From Chloroflexota bacterium (GTDB lineage: Bacteria; Chloroflexota; Dehalococcoidia; Dehalococcoidales; JAUYDJ01): a stretch of 5,035 nt of DNA. Both the position numbers and the translations under genes were made by a program. Shown here piece by piece: positions 1-5,035 of this stretch (positions are counted from its first letter, which is position 1; each line of letters opens with the position of its first letter). The stretch spans positions 1-5,035 of the forward strand of contig JAUYDJ010000089.1 in the NCBI GenBank assembly GCA_030690025.1. Reading direction: 5' to 3'. The notes under the pieces are model-generated. The model was not told the origin of the DNA. It did no database searches and saw only the letters and a program-made list of their open reading frames with translations.

Positions 1-459
1 GTGGTAATAGGCATAGGTCATCGGCTCTTCTTTCTTCTCGGTAACTACCTCCGCACCCACAATCTCCCCGATAAAGATAGTGTGGGTGCCTACGTATACC
101 TGGTTGATTACCTTTGCATCCATGTAGGCGACGGCATTATCCGTAATCACCGGGGCCCCGGTAGCGCCTGTTTTATAGCTGACGCCCTCTAGCTTGTTTA
201 TGTCCCGGCCCGACCTAAACCCGAAACGGCCAATGAAAGAAAGCGGCGTTTCCTTAGACAAAATTGAGACGGTAAACACCTTGCTGGCCTCAATAAACTC
301 ATGGGTAAGATTGGCTTTATTAATGCTCACCGCTATGGTGGGGGGCGTGGAGGTTATTTGAAATACGGTATTGGCCGTTTGCCCGTTGAGCTTTTCCCCT
401 TTTCGGGAGGCGACTATGTACAGCCCGCAGCCCAGTTTATGTAAAGCTTCCAGGTTCAC
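1..459 (-). CDS. Flavin reductase-domain flavoprotein, N-terminal part (Hrb/flavoredoxin-like), runs off window
   Basis: Reading the minus strand from a GTG at 459 gives 153 open codons up to the window edge, so the 3' end is missing. The start is chosen because GGAGG (466-470) lies 6 bases upstream; the nearby ATG at 472 is in another frame that soon stops. The protein has the FMN-binding split-barrel flavin reductase pattern: a short start with CGLYIVAS (residues 11-18), NGQTANTVFQ (25-34), INKANLTHE (46-54) and FGFRSGRD (79-86). These are typical of flavoredoxins and of the flavin-reductase half of high-molecular-weight rubredoxin (Hrb) of anaerobes. The last visible residues, MTYAYYH, resemble the end of that domain just before the linker to a C-terminal rubredoxin domain, so a rubredoxin may follow outside the window (inference). 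It follows the rubrerythrin-like gene by 38 bases, probably in one transcript. Likely role: cytoplasmic electron transfer from NAD(P)H through FMN to oxygen- or peroxide-reducing diiron proteins. Confidence 0.85.
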   Translation of the reverse strand, partial: MNLEALHKLGCGLYIVASRKGEKLNGQTANTVFQITSTPPTIAVSINKANLTHEFIEASKVFTVSILSKETPLSFIGRFGFRSGRDINKLEGVSYKTGATGAPVITDNAVAYMDAKVINQVYVGTHTIFIGEIVGAEVVTEKKEEPMTYAYYH

Positions 460-497
460 GTTTTTCCTCCATTTCTTCGCCGATGATGGGCGTCCGT

Positions 498-1028
498 TTA
501 ACCGCCATCTAGAGATGGCTTTTCCTTAGCCACGAACCAGGCTGCCGGGTCCTTCAGATACTCGTAGTAGTCGAGCAGAATCAGGTGATGCTCCTGCTCC
601 TCGCCAGCCAGGCTCTCGTAGAACTCTCGCTCGGAATCATAGACTGCGCTCTTAACCTGACGCTTATAGAAATCGTAGCTCTGGCTCTCCTTATCAATGG
701 CCATCTGTATGGCATCAAGCTCGCCGGCGAGGGCTTTTACGTCCGGCCCCAGGATTTGGCACGTCCGGGCGAATATGGTCCGCAGCTTCTTACCGCCGTC
801 AGGCTTGAAATCGGTGGCCGGCCAGTCCTTCTTGCCGCTAACCGTCTCGTATATCTCCACGAACTTCCGCCGGTGGATGTCTTCCTCCGCCGCCAGCGAC
901 CGCAGGAGCTTCCTGCCGAGCTCATTGCCGCTTTCATCGCTCGCCGCCAAGTAGCACTCTTTACCGTCGATTTCCATCTGGATAGCGATTTTGAGCGCCG
1001 CCAGGGTCTTGTCCCGTTCGCTTGTCAT
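498..1028 (-). CDS. Rubrerythrin-like diiron protein (ferritin-like family, no rubredoxin domain)
   Basis: This 176-residue cytoplasmic protein is predicted to be a four-helix ferritin-like fold binding a diiron centre. The ligand pattern is visible in order: helix 1 QMEIDGKECY (Glu19), helix 2 EEDIH (Glu49, His52), helix 3 IDKESQSYDFY (Glu114) and helix 4 EEQEHH (Glu144, His147), i.e. two ExxH motifs plus two single Glu. The C-terminus YLKDPAAWF is also typical of the rubrerythrin-related COG1633-type proteins. There is no CxxC pair, so the rubredoxin domain of classical rubrerythrin is absent. Members reduce peroxide or handle oxygen/iron in anaerobes; the exact activity here is inferred. 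The ATG at 1028 is preferred over an in-frame TTG at 1034 because GGAGGAG (1037-1043) is 8 bases from the ATG but only 2 from the TTG. It is the first gene after a strong promoter (1101-1129), with the flavin-reductase gene 38 bases downstream as a plausible electron donor. Confidence 0.88.
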   Translation of the reverse strand: MTSERDKTLAALKIAIQMEIDGKECYLAASDESGNELGRKLLRSLAAEEDIHRRKFVEIYETVSGKKDWPATDFKPDGGKKLRTIFARTCQILGPDVKALAGELDAIQMAIDKESQSYDFYKRQVKSAVYDSEREFYESLAGEEQEHHLILLDYYEYLKDPAAWFVAKEKPSLDGG

Positions 1029-1036
1029 CGTCAATT

Positions 1037-1043
1037 CTCCTCC
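1037..1043 (-). promoter_or_regulatory. Ribosome binding site deciding the rubrerythrin-like start
   Basis: GGAGGAG on the minus strand lies 8 bases before the ATG at 1028 and only 2 bases before the TTG at 1034. This favours the ATG. Confidence 0.7.
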
Positions 1044-1100
1044 AGTCGTTTAGTGATGAATCAACAAGGGGATGCCACATGAGCTACCACACCTAATCGC

Positions 1101-1129
1101 ATTGTAAACAAAGACCATCACACAGTCAA
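1101..1129 (-). promoter_or_regulatory. Sigma-70-type promoter for the rubrerythrin/flavin reductase unit
   Basis: On the minus strand TTGACT (1129-1124) and TACAAT (1106-1101) are separated by exactly 17 bases. Each hexamer matches the consensus at five of six positions. Transcription would begin near 1094, giving a leader of about 65 bases before the ATG at 1028. No known redox-regulator operator (for example a PerR box) is apparent to me. Confidence 0.65.
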
Positions 1130-1141
1130 CAGTGGGTTAAG

Positions 1142-1151
1142 TCCATATGGA
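1142..1151. repeat. 10-bp perfect palindrome between the divergent promoters
   Basis: TCCATATGGA reads the same on both strands. It lies 13 bases upstream of the minus-strand -35 box and 33 bases upstream of the candidate plus-strand -35 box, a position suited to an operator for either direction. Ten bases is short, so chance is possible and no regulator is identified. Confidence 0.3.
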
Positions 1152-1183
1152 TAATCCTCCTGATTGTCTGCTTATTCGCGAAC

Positions 1184-1210
1184 TTGACTTGCGGGCCAAA
1201 ATGTGATAAT
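1184..1210 (+). promoter_or_regulatory. Possible plus-strand promoter upstream of the amidinotransferase locus
   Basis: TTGACT (1184-1189) and GATAAT (1205-1210) each match the sigma-70 consensus at five of six positions. The 15-base spacer is shorter than the usual 16-18, but TG at 1202-1203 gives an extended -10 element, which can compensate. Transcription would start near 1217, about 50 bases before the remnant ATG at 1266 and about 300 bases before the intact gene. It may be the original promoter of the decayed copy, now serving the intact gene through a long leader. This is a pattern match only. Confidence 0.35.
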
Positions 1211-1265
1211 TTGCTCGCAACCTGGTCTTCTCAAACAACCCACAATGATGCAATTCAAGGCAAAA

Positions 1266-1457
1266 ATGATTAAAAAACTCTTGGGCATACCGGACTGATG
1301 AAGAGGAGGCAGCCACTGCGGATTAGAAAAAGAAAAGGCCGGCACCCATATAATTGATATTCCCTATGCGGAAGCTTTGCAGGCGGGTGGAGGCATTGAT
1401 TGCTCCACTCTGCAGATGATAAGAGACCATGGCCCAAAGCTTGAAGACATAAAATAG
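1266..1457 (+). pseudogene. Internally deleted remnant of an amidinotransferase-like paralogue
   Basis: Two short stretches match the two ends of the intact gene at 1516. From ATG 1266, behind AAGG at 1257-1260, the reading MIKKLLG shifts frame around the GGG at 1283-1285 and continues AYRTDEE...D to 1323. Against the intact start MVNKALGALWTDEE...D this gives about 9-10 identities in 20. From about 1326 the original frame resumes and 1338-1454 encodes 39 residues, ending in TAG (1455-1457). These align without gaps to the last 39 residues of the intact protein with 18 identities, including GGGI, the catalytic-type Cys (codon 1401-1403), RD and GPKL. About 310 codons between the two parts are absent, and an in-frame stop TAG (1324-1326) closes the middle frame. 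The C-terminal match is firm; the N-terminal match is weaker because it is short and needs a frameshift. I read it as a dead tandem paralogue. Confidence 0.75.
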
Positions 1458-1515
1458 AGCAAGTATCTGGCTTTTTACTATCTACTTAGAACAAAAATAT
1501 TTTCAGGAGGCGAAA

Positions 1516-2655
1516 ATGGTAAACAAGGCTCTGGGCGCACTATGGACAGATGAGGAAATCAAGCAGGCTATTGACGAATGGCGACAAAAACGGCCGGAGA
1601 GGGTAAAGACAGGGGATTGGCGGGTGGAGGACGTTCCATTTTATGAGAAAGGCAGGCTGCCTCGGGTAGACCTGTGGCACCGGGTAGACTACCTGGATGA
1701 ATACGACCTTACTTACGGTAAGAAGTGGGGGGCCAGCGGGTTGGGCAAGCTCAGGGAGGTAGCCGTCGTCCGTCCTAGCGATGGTGACCTGCATCCCTTT
1801 GATAAGCAGGACCCGGTATTCATGAACCGTCCGGTCCACCCCAACTTGAAGAAGTGGCAGGAGGAGCATGATAACTTCGTCCAGATACTTAGAGATAATG
1901 GTGTTACCGTCCACTACATTGAATACCCCAAACCGGCCATTGGTCCCTACGGACCGATTCGCGGATTGTGGGCGGGTAAGGAAGTGGAAGTGGTCTGGGG
2001 TGGGGCCATTGTCACCAAGTACGGCGGCTGGAATGTCCTGAACCACGGCCGGGAGAAAGTCCTCACCGAGTGGCTGGTAAAGCAGGGTTGTCCCATCTTG
2101 CTCACCATTATTGGAAAGGGCGTGGTGGAAACCGGGCCGATTATGGTGCTGGCTGACGATGCCATACTGGTGCCACGAGGTATGGCCTGCAATGAGGATG
2201 GCGTTGCCCAGATGAGACCGGTCCTGGAGCGGGTTGGCATCCCCAACATTGTCGAAGTGTACACCGTTGGCTGGATGGAGACCACGGATTGGTACGGGGG
2301 CGGGGCTTATCATGCCGATATGTTCATGATGCCTATTGACATCGGCAAGATGCTCATCTGCCCCAGGTTCTGCGGCTGGGAAACAGTAAAGCAGCTGAGA
2401 GCCATGGGCTATGAGCTTATTGAGATAGGCGCAGACGACCAGAAGAACTTCATTCCCAGCAATCTTATCTGTCTTGAGCCGGGCAAGGTAATGATGCATG
2501 CCGGTGCCAAGGAGACGATAAGCAAAGTGAGAAAGGCCGGGGTGGAGGTGGTTGAAGTCCCGTTCACACAGAATATCTGTATGGGCGGCGGCATCTACTG
2601 CTGCACCGCTCAACTGGTCAGGGATAGAGGGCCAAAGCTCGCCGATATGAAATAA
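1516..2655 (+). CDS. Amidinotransferase / arginine deiminase-superfamily protein
   Basis: A 379-residue protein with no signal peptide, so probably cytoplasmic. The start ATG follows AGGAGG (1505-1510) by 5 bases. After an unusual N-terminal segment of about 75 residues it enters the guanidine-modifying fold at KLREVAVVRP (78-87). It shows the superfamily's late landmarks: VVETGPIMVLADDAILVPRG (203-222, at the place of EGGD), YHADMF (265-270, catalytic His266 and Asp268) and GGGIYCCTAQ (357-366, catalytic Cys362 by alignment to GGGxHCxT). Members hydrolyse or transfer the amidino group of arginine-like compounds through a covalent Cys intermediate. Two usual substrate-binding sites look altered: EGGD reads ETGP, and the RD before the second repeat appears as KE (155-156). 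The substrate is therefore open: amidinotransferase, deiminase, dimethylargininase-like or another C-N hydrolase. A decayed paralogue lies just upstream and a TRAP transporter starts 144 bases downstream. Confidence 0.82.
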   Translation: MVNKALGALWTDEEIKQAIDEWRQKRPERVKTGDWRVEDVPFYEKGRLPRVDLWHRVDYLDEYDLTYGKKWGASGLGKLREVAVVRPSDGDLHPFDKQDPVFMNRPVHPNLKKWQEEHDNFVQILRDNGVTVHYIEYPKPAIGPYGPIRGLWAGKEVEVVWGGAIVTKYGGWNVLNHGREKVLTEWLVKQGCPILLTIIGKGVVETGPIMVLADDAILVPRGMACNEDGVAQMRPVLERVGIPNIVEVYTVGWMETTDWYGGGAYHADMFMMPIDIGKMLICPRFCGWETVKQLRAMGYELIEIGADDQKNFIPSNLICLEPGKVMMHAGAKETISKVRKAGVEVVEVPFTQNICMGGGIYCCTAQLVRDRGPKLADMK

Positions 2656-2705
2656 CAGTATATTATATAATCTATGAAATGACAGTATAATTATATAATC
2701 ATAGT
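2655..2705. repeat. AT-rich imperfect direct repeat carrying a 10-bp palindrome twice
   Basis: ACAGTAT(A)ATTATATAATC occurs at 2655-2672 and again at 2682-2700, differing by one inserted A. Each copy contains the perfect palindrome ATTATATAAT (2662-2671 and 2690-2699), 28 bases apart. CTATGA (2672-2677) and TCATAG (2699-2704) also form an inverted repeat around the second copy. The first copy begins at the amidinotransferase stop codon. The arrangement could be a pair of operator sites or a regulatory hairpin; it lacks the GC stem and T-run of a terminator. Confidence 0.5.
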
Positions 2706-2707
2706 AT
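2679..2707 (+). promoter_or_regulatory. Candidate promoter for the TRAP transporter genes
   Basis: ATGACA (2679-2684, five of six to TTGACA) and TAGTAT (2702-2707, four of six to TATAAT) are 17 bases apart, which would start transcription near 2714, about 85 bases before dctP. The second ATTATATAAT palindrome lies entirely in the spacer, a common place for a repressor site. Several other TATAAT hexamers occur in this AT-rich stretch but lack a matching -35. Confidence 0.4.
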
Positions 2708-2799
2708 TAGCAAAGGGGGTGAAAGCATTTACGAACAGTAACAAACCAGAAAGGACTGCAAGATAACACCTTTAGTCAAACAATGCATAGGAGGAAGCA

Positions 2800-3960
2800 A
2801 TGAAAAGAAGACTAACGATTCTGAGCCTAATACTACCATCAATATTGGCGATATCTGTACTGATGGCGTGCGCTCAGTCAGCGCCGGCACCGGCGCCAAC
2901 GCCAGCCCCGGCACCGAAACCAGCCCCAGCACCAACTCCAACTCCAGCACCTGCGCCGGCACCGGCGGGCCCATCATTCACCTTTACCTTTGCCTGGAAT
3001 GATATCTGGGGGCCCATGGCCATGTACGAGAAGATGTTCCGGCCGGGCGGGTACTTTGACCGGCTGCTTTATGAAGAAACTAACGGACGCATAAAGCTTA
3101 ATATTAAACCCAGGCTTTTTGGCCCCAACGAAATTCTGGCCGCAGTAGGAGATGGCCGTGCTGACATGGGCGACTTCGCCGTCCCCTGGATGGCCGGTAC
3201 CTATCCCATTTTCAGCTGGGGCTCTCTGCCCGGTATCGTCAATAAAGACCCGGCTGAGGCGCTGGCCGAAGAGACTTTTATCAACCTCGACCCGAGAGTG
3301 AAGGCATTGCTGGACAAGAAATACCGGGAAATTGGCGTTGTGCACCTGCTCCAACCCATCAATGGCCAGAACAACGGTATCTGGAGCAACAAGAAGGTCA
3401 ATACTCTGGATTCTTTCAAGGGTTTGAAAATCCGGTCAGCCGGCCTTATATCGACCTTGAGCCTGAAGGCAGTCGGCGCCAGCCCGGTTACCATCTCTGA
3501 CGCTGAAATCGAGGCCGCCTTATATCGCGGCACCGTTGATGCCATCCTTACGGCCCCGGATTACGGCTGGGCAAGGGGGCTGCCTGCCCTGGTAAAATAT
3601 GTCAGCCTGTCACCGCTGGAGCCGACCTTTGAGTTCGCAGTGGTCATGAATGCCAAGAAATACGATGCGTTACCCCAGGACCTGAAAGACGCCATCGAGA
3701 GGGTATCTATCATGGCGCAAAAGATGATTGGTGCCAGTTCCAGCGCTGAGCTCCAGTTTGCCCTGGGCGGCATTGCTTTAACCAAAACTGAAAAAGTTGA
3801 GTTTACCAAGGAAGAATGGGACAAGATTGTCGGCTTGATAGAGAAACCGGTCACTGATGAGTGGCTGAAGATTTCCGGCCCGGACGCGGCTGAACTTCTG
3901 AAATACATCAAAGAGGACATCGCCAACTACCGGGCATTCTACAACTACCCGCTTAAGTAA
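2800..3960 (+). CDS. dctP: TRAP transporter substrate-binding lipoprotein, DctP family
   Basis: This is the 386-residue extracytoplasmic binding subunit of a tripartite ATP-independent periplasmic (TRAP) transporter, which captures an organic anion and passes it to the membrane subunits. The start follows AGGAGG (2789-2794) by 5 bases. Residues 1-24 are a lipoprotein signal: MKRR, a hydrophobic core, then lipobox LMAC with Cys24 as lipid anchor. Residues 28-57 are an Ala/Pro/Thr/Lys tether. The binding domain follows from about 59, with family landmarks PRLFGPNEILAAVGDGRADM (104-123), DSFKGLKIRSAG (204-215, Arg212 being the usual carboxylate-binding Arg), GTVDAI (244-249) and NAKKYDALPQDLKDAI (284-299). 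The length is that of a normal DctP plus the tether. Lipid anchoring fits a cell with one membrane or a loosely bounded exterior. dctQ and dctM follow, separated by a strong hairpin. The substrate is not determined by sequence; the adjacent amidinotransferase-like gene hints at a nitrogenous acid. Confidence 0.93.
   Translation: MKRRLTILSLILPSILAISVLMACAQSAPAPAPTPAPAPKPAPAPTPTPAPAPAPAGPSFTFTFAWNDIWGPMAMYEKMFRPGGYFDRLLYEETNGRIKLNIKPRLFGPNEILAAVGDGRADMGDFAVPWMAGTYPIFSWGSLPGIVNKDPAEALAEETFINLDPRVKALLDKKYREIGVVHLLQPINGQNNGIWSNKKVNTLDSFKGLKIRSAGLISTLSLKAVGASPVTISDAEIEAALYRGTVDAILTAPDYGWARGLPALVKYVSLSPLEPTFEFAVVMNAKKYDALPQDLKDAIERVSIMAQKMIGASSSAELQFALGGIALTKTEKVEFTKEEWDKIVGLIEKPVTDEWLKISGPDAAELLKYIKEDIANYRAFYNYPLK
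2881..2970 (+). repeat. Ala/Pro-coding low-complexity tract in dctP
   Basis: The tether of the binding lipoprotein is encoded by GC-rich degenerate triplet-pair repeats (GCN-CCN). The 15-mer GCGCCGGCACCGGCG occurs exactly at 2881-2895 and 2953-2967. Such tracts can change length by slippage or recombination in steps of two codons without breaking the frame. Confidence 0.7.
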
Positions 3961-3972
3961 CCGTAGAAACAT

Positions 3973-4004
3973 GAGCAACAGGGGCTTTTTAGCCCCTGTT
4001 GCTC
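3973..4004 (+). promoter_or_regulatory. Perfect 14-bp hairpin between dctP and dctQ
   Basis: GAGCAACAGGGGCT (3973-3986) pairs fully with AGCCCCTGTTGCTC (3991-4004) around a TTTT loop, 12 bases after the dctP stop. The 3' flank (GATTGG) has no T-run, so it is not a standard intrinsic terminator. Hairpins between a binding-protein gene and its permease genes often stabilise the upstream mRNA or cause partial termination, giving more binding protein than permease. That role is inferred here. Confidence 0.75.
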
Positions 4005-4019
4005 GATTGGTTAAGGACG

Positions 4020-4526
4020 ATGAGTAGACTAATCCGCATCATTGAGACTATTTCTGACGTGGCCAGCGGCCACTTCACCGGATGGGTAGTGGTAGTCATG
4101 ATGCTCCTGGTGATGGTGGAAGTGGTAACAAGGTACGTCCTGCAACAAGCGCTGGCTATTTCCGATGAGTATTCCGCTTACATGCTCGTTGCCATATCCT
4201 TCATGGGACTGGCCTACGTTTCGAGACAGAAATCACAAATCCGAATTGAGGTTGTAACCAGTAAGCTTCGACCTAAAGTAAAGAAATGGTTGAGGCTGGT
4301 AACGCTCGCCATAGGCGTAGCCTTTTTCATTATCTTGACCAGAGCCAGCTACGACCTGGTAATGTATTCGATTTCCCACGGCGCCAGGTCGGGGAGCTGG
4401 CTGCGGACACCACTGGTGGGGCCCCAATTGTTTATGTTTATTGGGGGTATTCTTATCTGTCTACAAATTATCGTTGAGTTTATCTACGCAGTAAGGGCAT
4501 TGAAAGCTCCAGGGGAAGCAACATGA
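4020..4526 (+). CDS. dctQ: TRAP transporter small permease, DctQ family
   Basis: This 168-residue integral membrane protein is the small subunit that pairs with DctM in the TRAP permease. Four hydrophobic segments are visible at about 19-41, 52-69, 90-112 and 133-157. The family pattern between helices 1 and 2 is present (TRYVLQQALAISDEYSAYML, 37-56, with Arg38 and Glu50), followed by GLAYVSRQKSQIRIEV (63-78), the counterpart of the usual Arg-rich loop and HIxVD stretch. The ATG at 4020 is chosen because AAGGA (4013-4017) precedes it, although the gap is only 2 bases and initiation may be weak. An in-frame TTG at 3999 would add 7 residues but lies inside the right arm of the hairpin and has no ribosome binding site. 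The stop overlaps the dctM start (ATGA), indicating translational coupling. Confidence 0.9.
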   Translation: MSRLIRIIETISDVASGHFTGWVVVVMMLLVMVEVVTRYVLQQALAISDEYSAYMLVAISFMGLAYVSRQKSQIRIEVVTSKLRPKVKKWLRLVTLAIGVAFFIILTRASYDLVMYSISHGARSGSWLRTPLVGPQLFMFIGGILICLQIIVEFIYAVRALKAPGEAT

Positions 4527-5035
4527 TTCTAGATATAATAGCGGCAATCCTTTTAGGTACACTGATTATCCTATTAGCCATGGGAACCGAGGTAGTGGTT
4601 GCTATCGGTATGTCAGCCATTATCGGGCTGGTGTTTTTTGCGAAGTCACCGGTGTACCAGCTGGCGTGGACTTCATGGTCATCACTCAATGTGTTTACCA
4701 TGACCGCCGTACCGTTGTTCATACTCATGGGCACCATACTGGCTAACAGTGGCGTTACCCAGTACCTTTTCAATGCCGCCGATAAATGGATTGGCGGTCT
4801 GCCTGGCGGGCTAGCGGTTTCCTCCATAACTGCCCAGGCTATCTTTGGTGCGATGAGTGGTTCCACTATGGCGGCTGCGGCTACCTTTGCCACTATTGTC
4901 TGGCCGGAAATGGAAAAGAAGGGCTATGACCCCCGGCTCGGGCTGGGCTCGATAGCCATCGGGGGAATGCTGGCGCCGCTTATTCCGCCAAGCATTATCC
5001 TGATTATCTACGGCGGGTGGCAGGGCCTTTCCATA
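4523..5035 (+). CDS. dctM: TRAP transporter large permease, DctM family, N-terminal part (truncated by window)
   Basis: The frame is open from ATG 4523 to the window end: 171 codons of a protein that is usually about 420-450 residues, so roughly the first 40 percent is seen. AGGGGAA (4511-4517) is 5 bases before the start, and the ATG overlaps the dctQ stop. DctM is the main transport channel, coupling solute entry to an ion gradient (usually sodium). Visible family features are the first hydrophobic segments (about 4-20 and 23-40), TAVPLFILMGTILANSGV (61-78), the conserved AIFGAMSGSTMAAAATFATI (106-125), WPEMEKKGYDPRLGLGSIAI (127-146) and GGMLAPLIPPSI (147-158). The sequence is intact and ordinary for the family. 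It completes the three-part transporter with dctP and dctQ. Confidence 0.95.
   Translation, partial: MILDIIAAILLGTLIILLAMGTEVVVAIGMSAIIGLVFFAKSPVYQLAWTSWSSLNVFTMTAVPLFILMGTILANSGVTQYLFNAADKWIGGLPGGLAVSSITAQAIFGAMSGSTMAAAATFATIVWPEMEKKGYDPRLGLGSIAIGGMLAPLIPPSIILIIYGGWQGLSI

Larger units (their letters stand above)
1044..1515. other. Divergent intergenic region (472 bases)
   Basis: This gap separates the minus-strand oxygen-defence genes from the plus-strand amidinotransferase/TRAP genes. It holds the minus-strand promoter, a perfect 10-bp palindrome TCCATATGGA (1142-1151), a possible plus-strand promoter (1184-1210) and the decayed gene at 1266-1457. Apart from these I see no RNA gene, no insertion-sequence ends and no intact ORF. 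The last 58 bases before the amidinotransferase ATG are AT-rich, with no convincing promoter. Confidence 0.7.

Noticed and set aside
504..519. Inverted repeat GCCATCT-AG-AGATGGC followed by TTTT on the plus strand, terminator-like
   Set aside because: The 2-base loop is too tight, it lies within the 3' end of the minus-strand coding region, and no plus-strand gene ends there.
585..1082. 165-codon plus-strand open frame opposite the rubrerythrin-like gene
   Set aside because: It mirrors a well-supported diiron protein gene and shows no family features of its own.
1540..2613. Long open frame (357 codons) on the minus strand opposite the amidinotransferase gene
   Set aside because: The plus-strand protein has clear family motifs and a good ribosome site. 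The antisense translation has no recognisable motif, is rich in residues expected from reversed codons, and has no suitable ribosome site.
2655..2705. CRISPR-like or mobile-element-like repeats
   Set aside because: There are only two imperfect copies with about 10 bases between them, with no spacer pattern, inverted terminal repeats or transposase nearby.
2719..2766. 15-codon GTG-initiated frame (VKAFTNSNKPERTAR) that might be a leader peptide before dctP
   Set aside because: It has no properly spaced ribosome site, no codon runs suggesting attenuation and no conserved signal; short frames like this arise by chance.
3999..4019. TTG at 3999 as an earlier start for dctQ
   Set aside because: It lies inside the right arm of the stable hairpin with no ribosome site; the ATG at 4020 has AAGGA upstream and gives a normal DctQ N-terminus.

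Overview
The window looks like a piece of an anaerobic, moderate-GC bacterial chromosome. The best guess is Chloroflexota, class Dehalococcoidia or a relative. This rests on gene content only: an oxygen-defence pair typical of strict anaerobes (rubrerythrin-like diiron protein plus flavin-reductase-type flavoprotein), and a TRAP binding protein that is a lipoprotein on a long Ala/Pro-rich tether, a style I associate with that group. No marker gene is present, so the assignment is an inference.

Left part, minus strand (1-1129). A near-consensus sigma-70-type promoter (1101-1129) drives a two-gene unit. First comes a stand-alone ferritin-like/rubrerythrin-type diiron protein (1028 down to 498), then, 38 bases later, a flavin-reductase-domain protein (459 down to the window edge). 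The latter resembles the N-terminal half of high-molecular-weight rubredoxin (Hrb), so a rubredoxin domain may lie just outside the window. Together they would form a peroxide/oxygen-reducing module.

Middle (1130-1515). This divergent intergenic region holds a 10-bp palindrome, a possible plus-strand promoter (1184-1210), and the remains of a gene at 1266-1457. The remnant keeps a recognisable N-terminus (about 20 residues, with one frameshift) joined to a recognisable C-terminus (about 40 residues with the catalytic-Cys motif). Both match the two ends of the intact amidinotransferase-like gene immediately downstream. I read it as a paralogue that lost about 310 internal codons.

Right part, plus strand (1516-5035). 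An intact arginine deiminase/amidinotransferase-superfamily enzyme (1516-2655) is followed, after an AT-rich segment with a repeated 10-bp palindrome and a candidate promoter, by a tripartite TRAP transporter: binding protein dctP (2800-3960), small permease dctQ (4020-4526) and large permease dctM (4523 to the edge, truncated). A perfect 14-bp hairpin separates dctP from dctQ, and dctQ and dctM overlap by ATGA. The simplest joint reading is uptake of an organic anion, possibly one with a guanidino or related C-N group, next to an enzyme that could act on it. The substrate cannot be read from the sequence, and the enzyme departs from the usual substrate-binding motifs of its superfamily.
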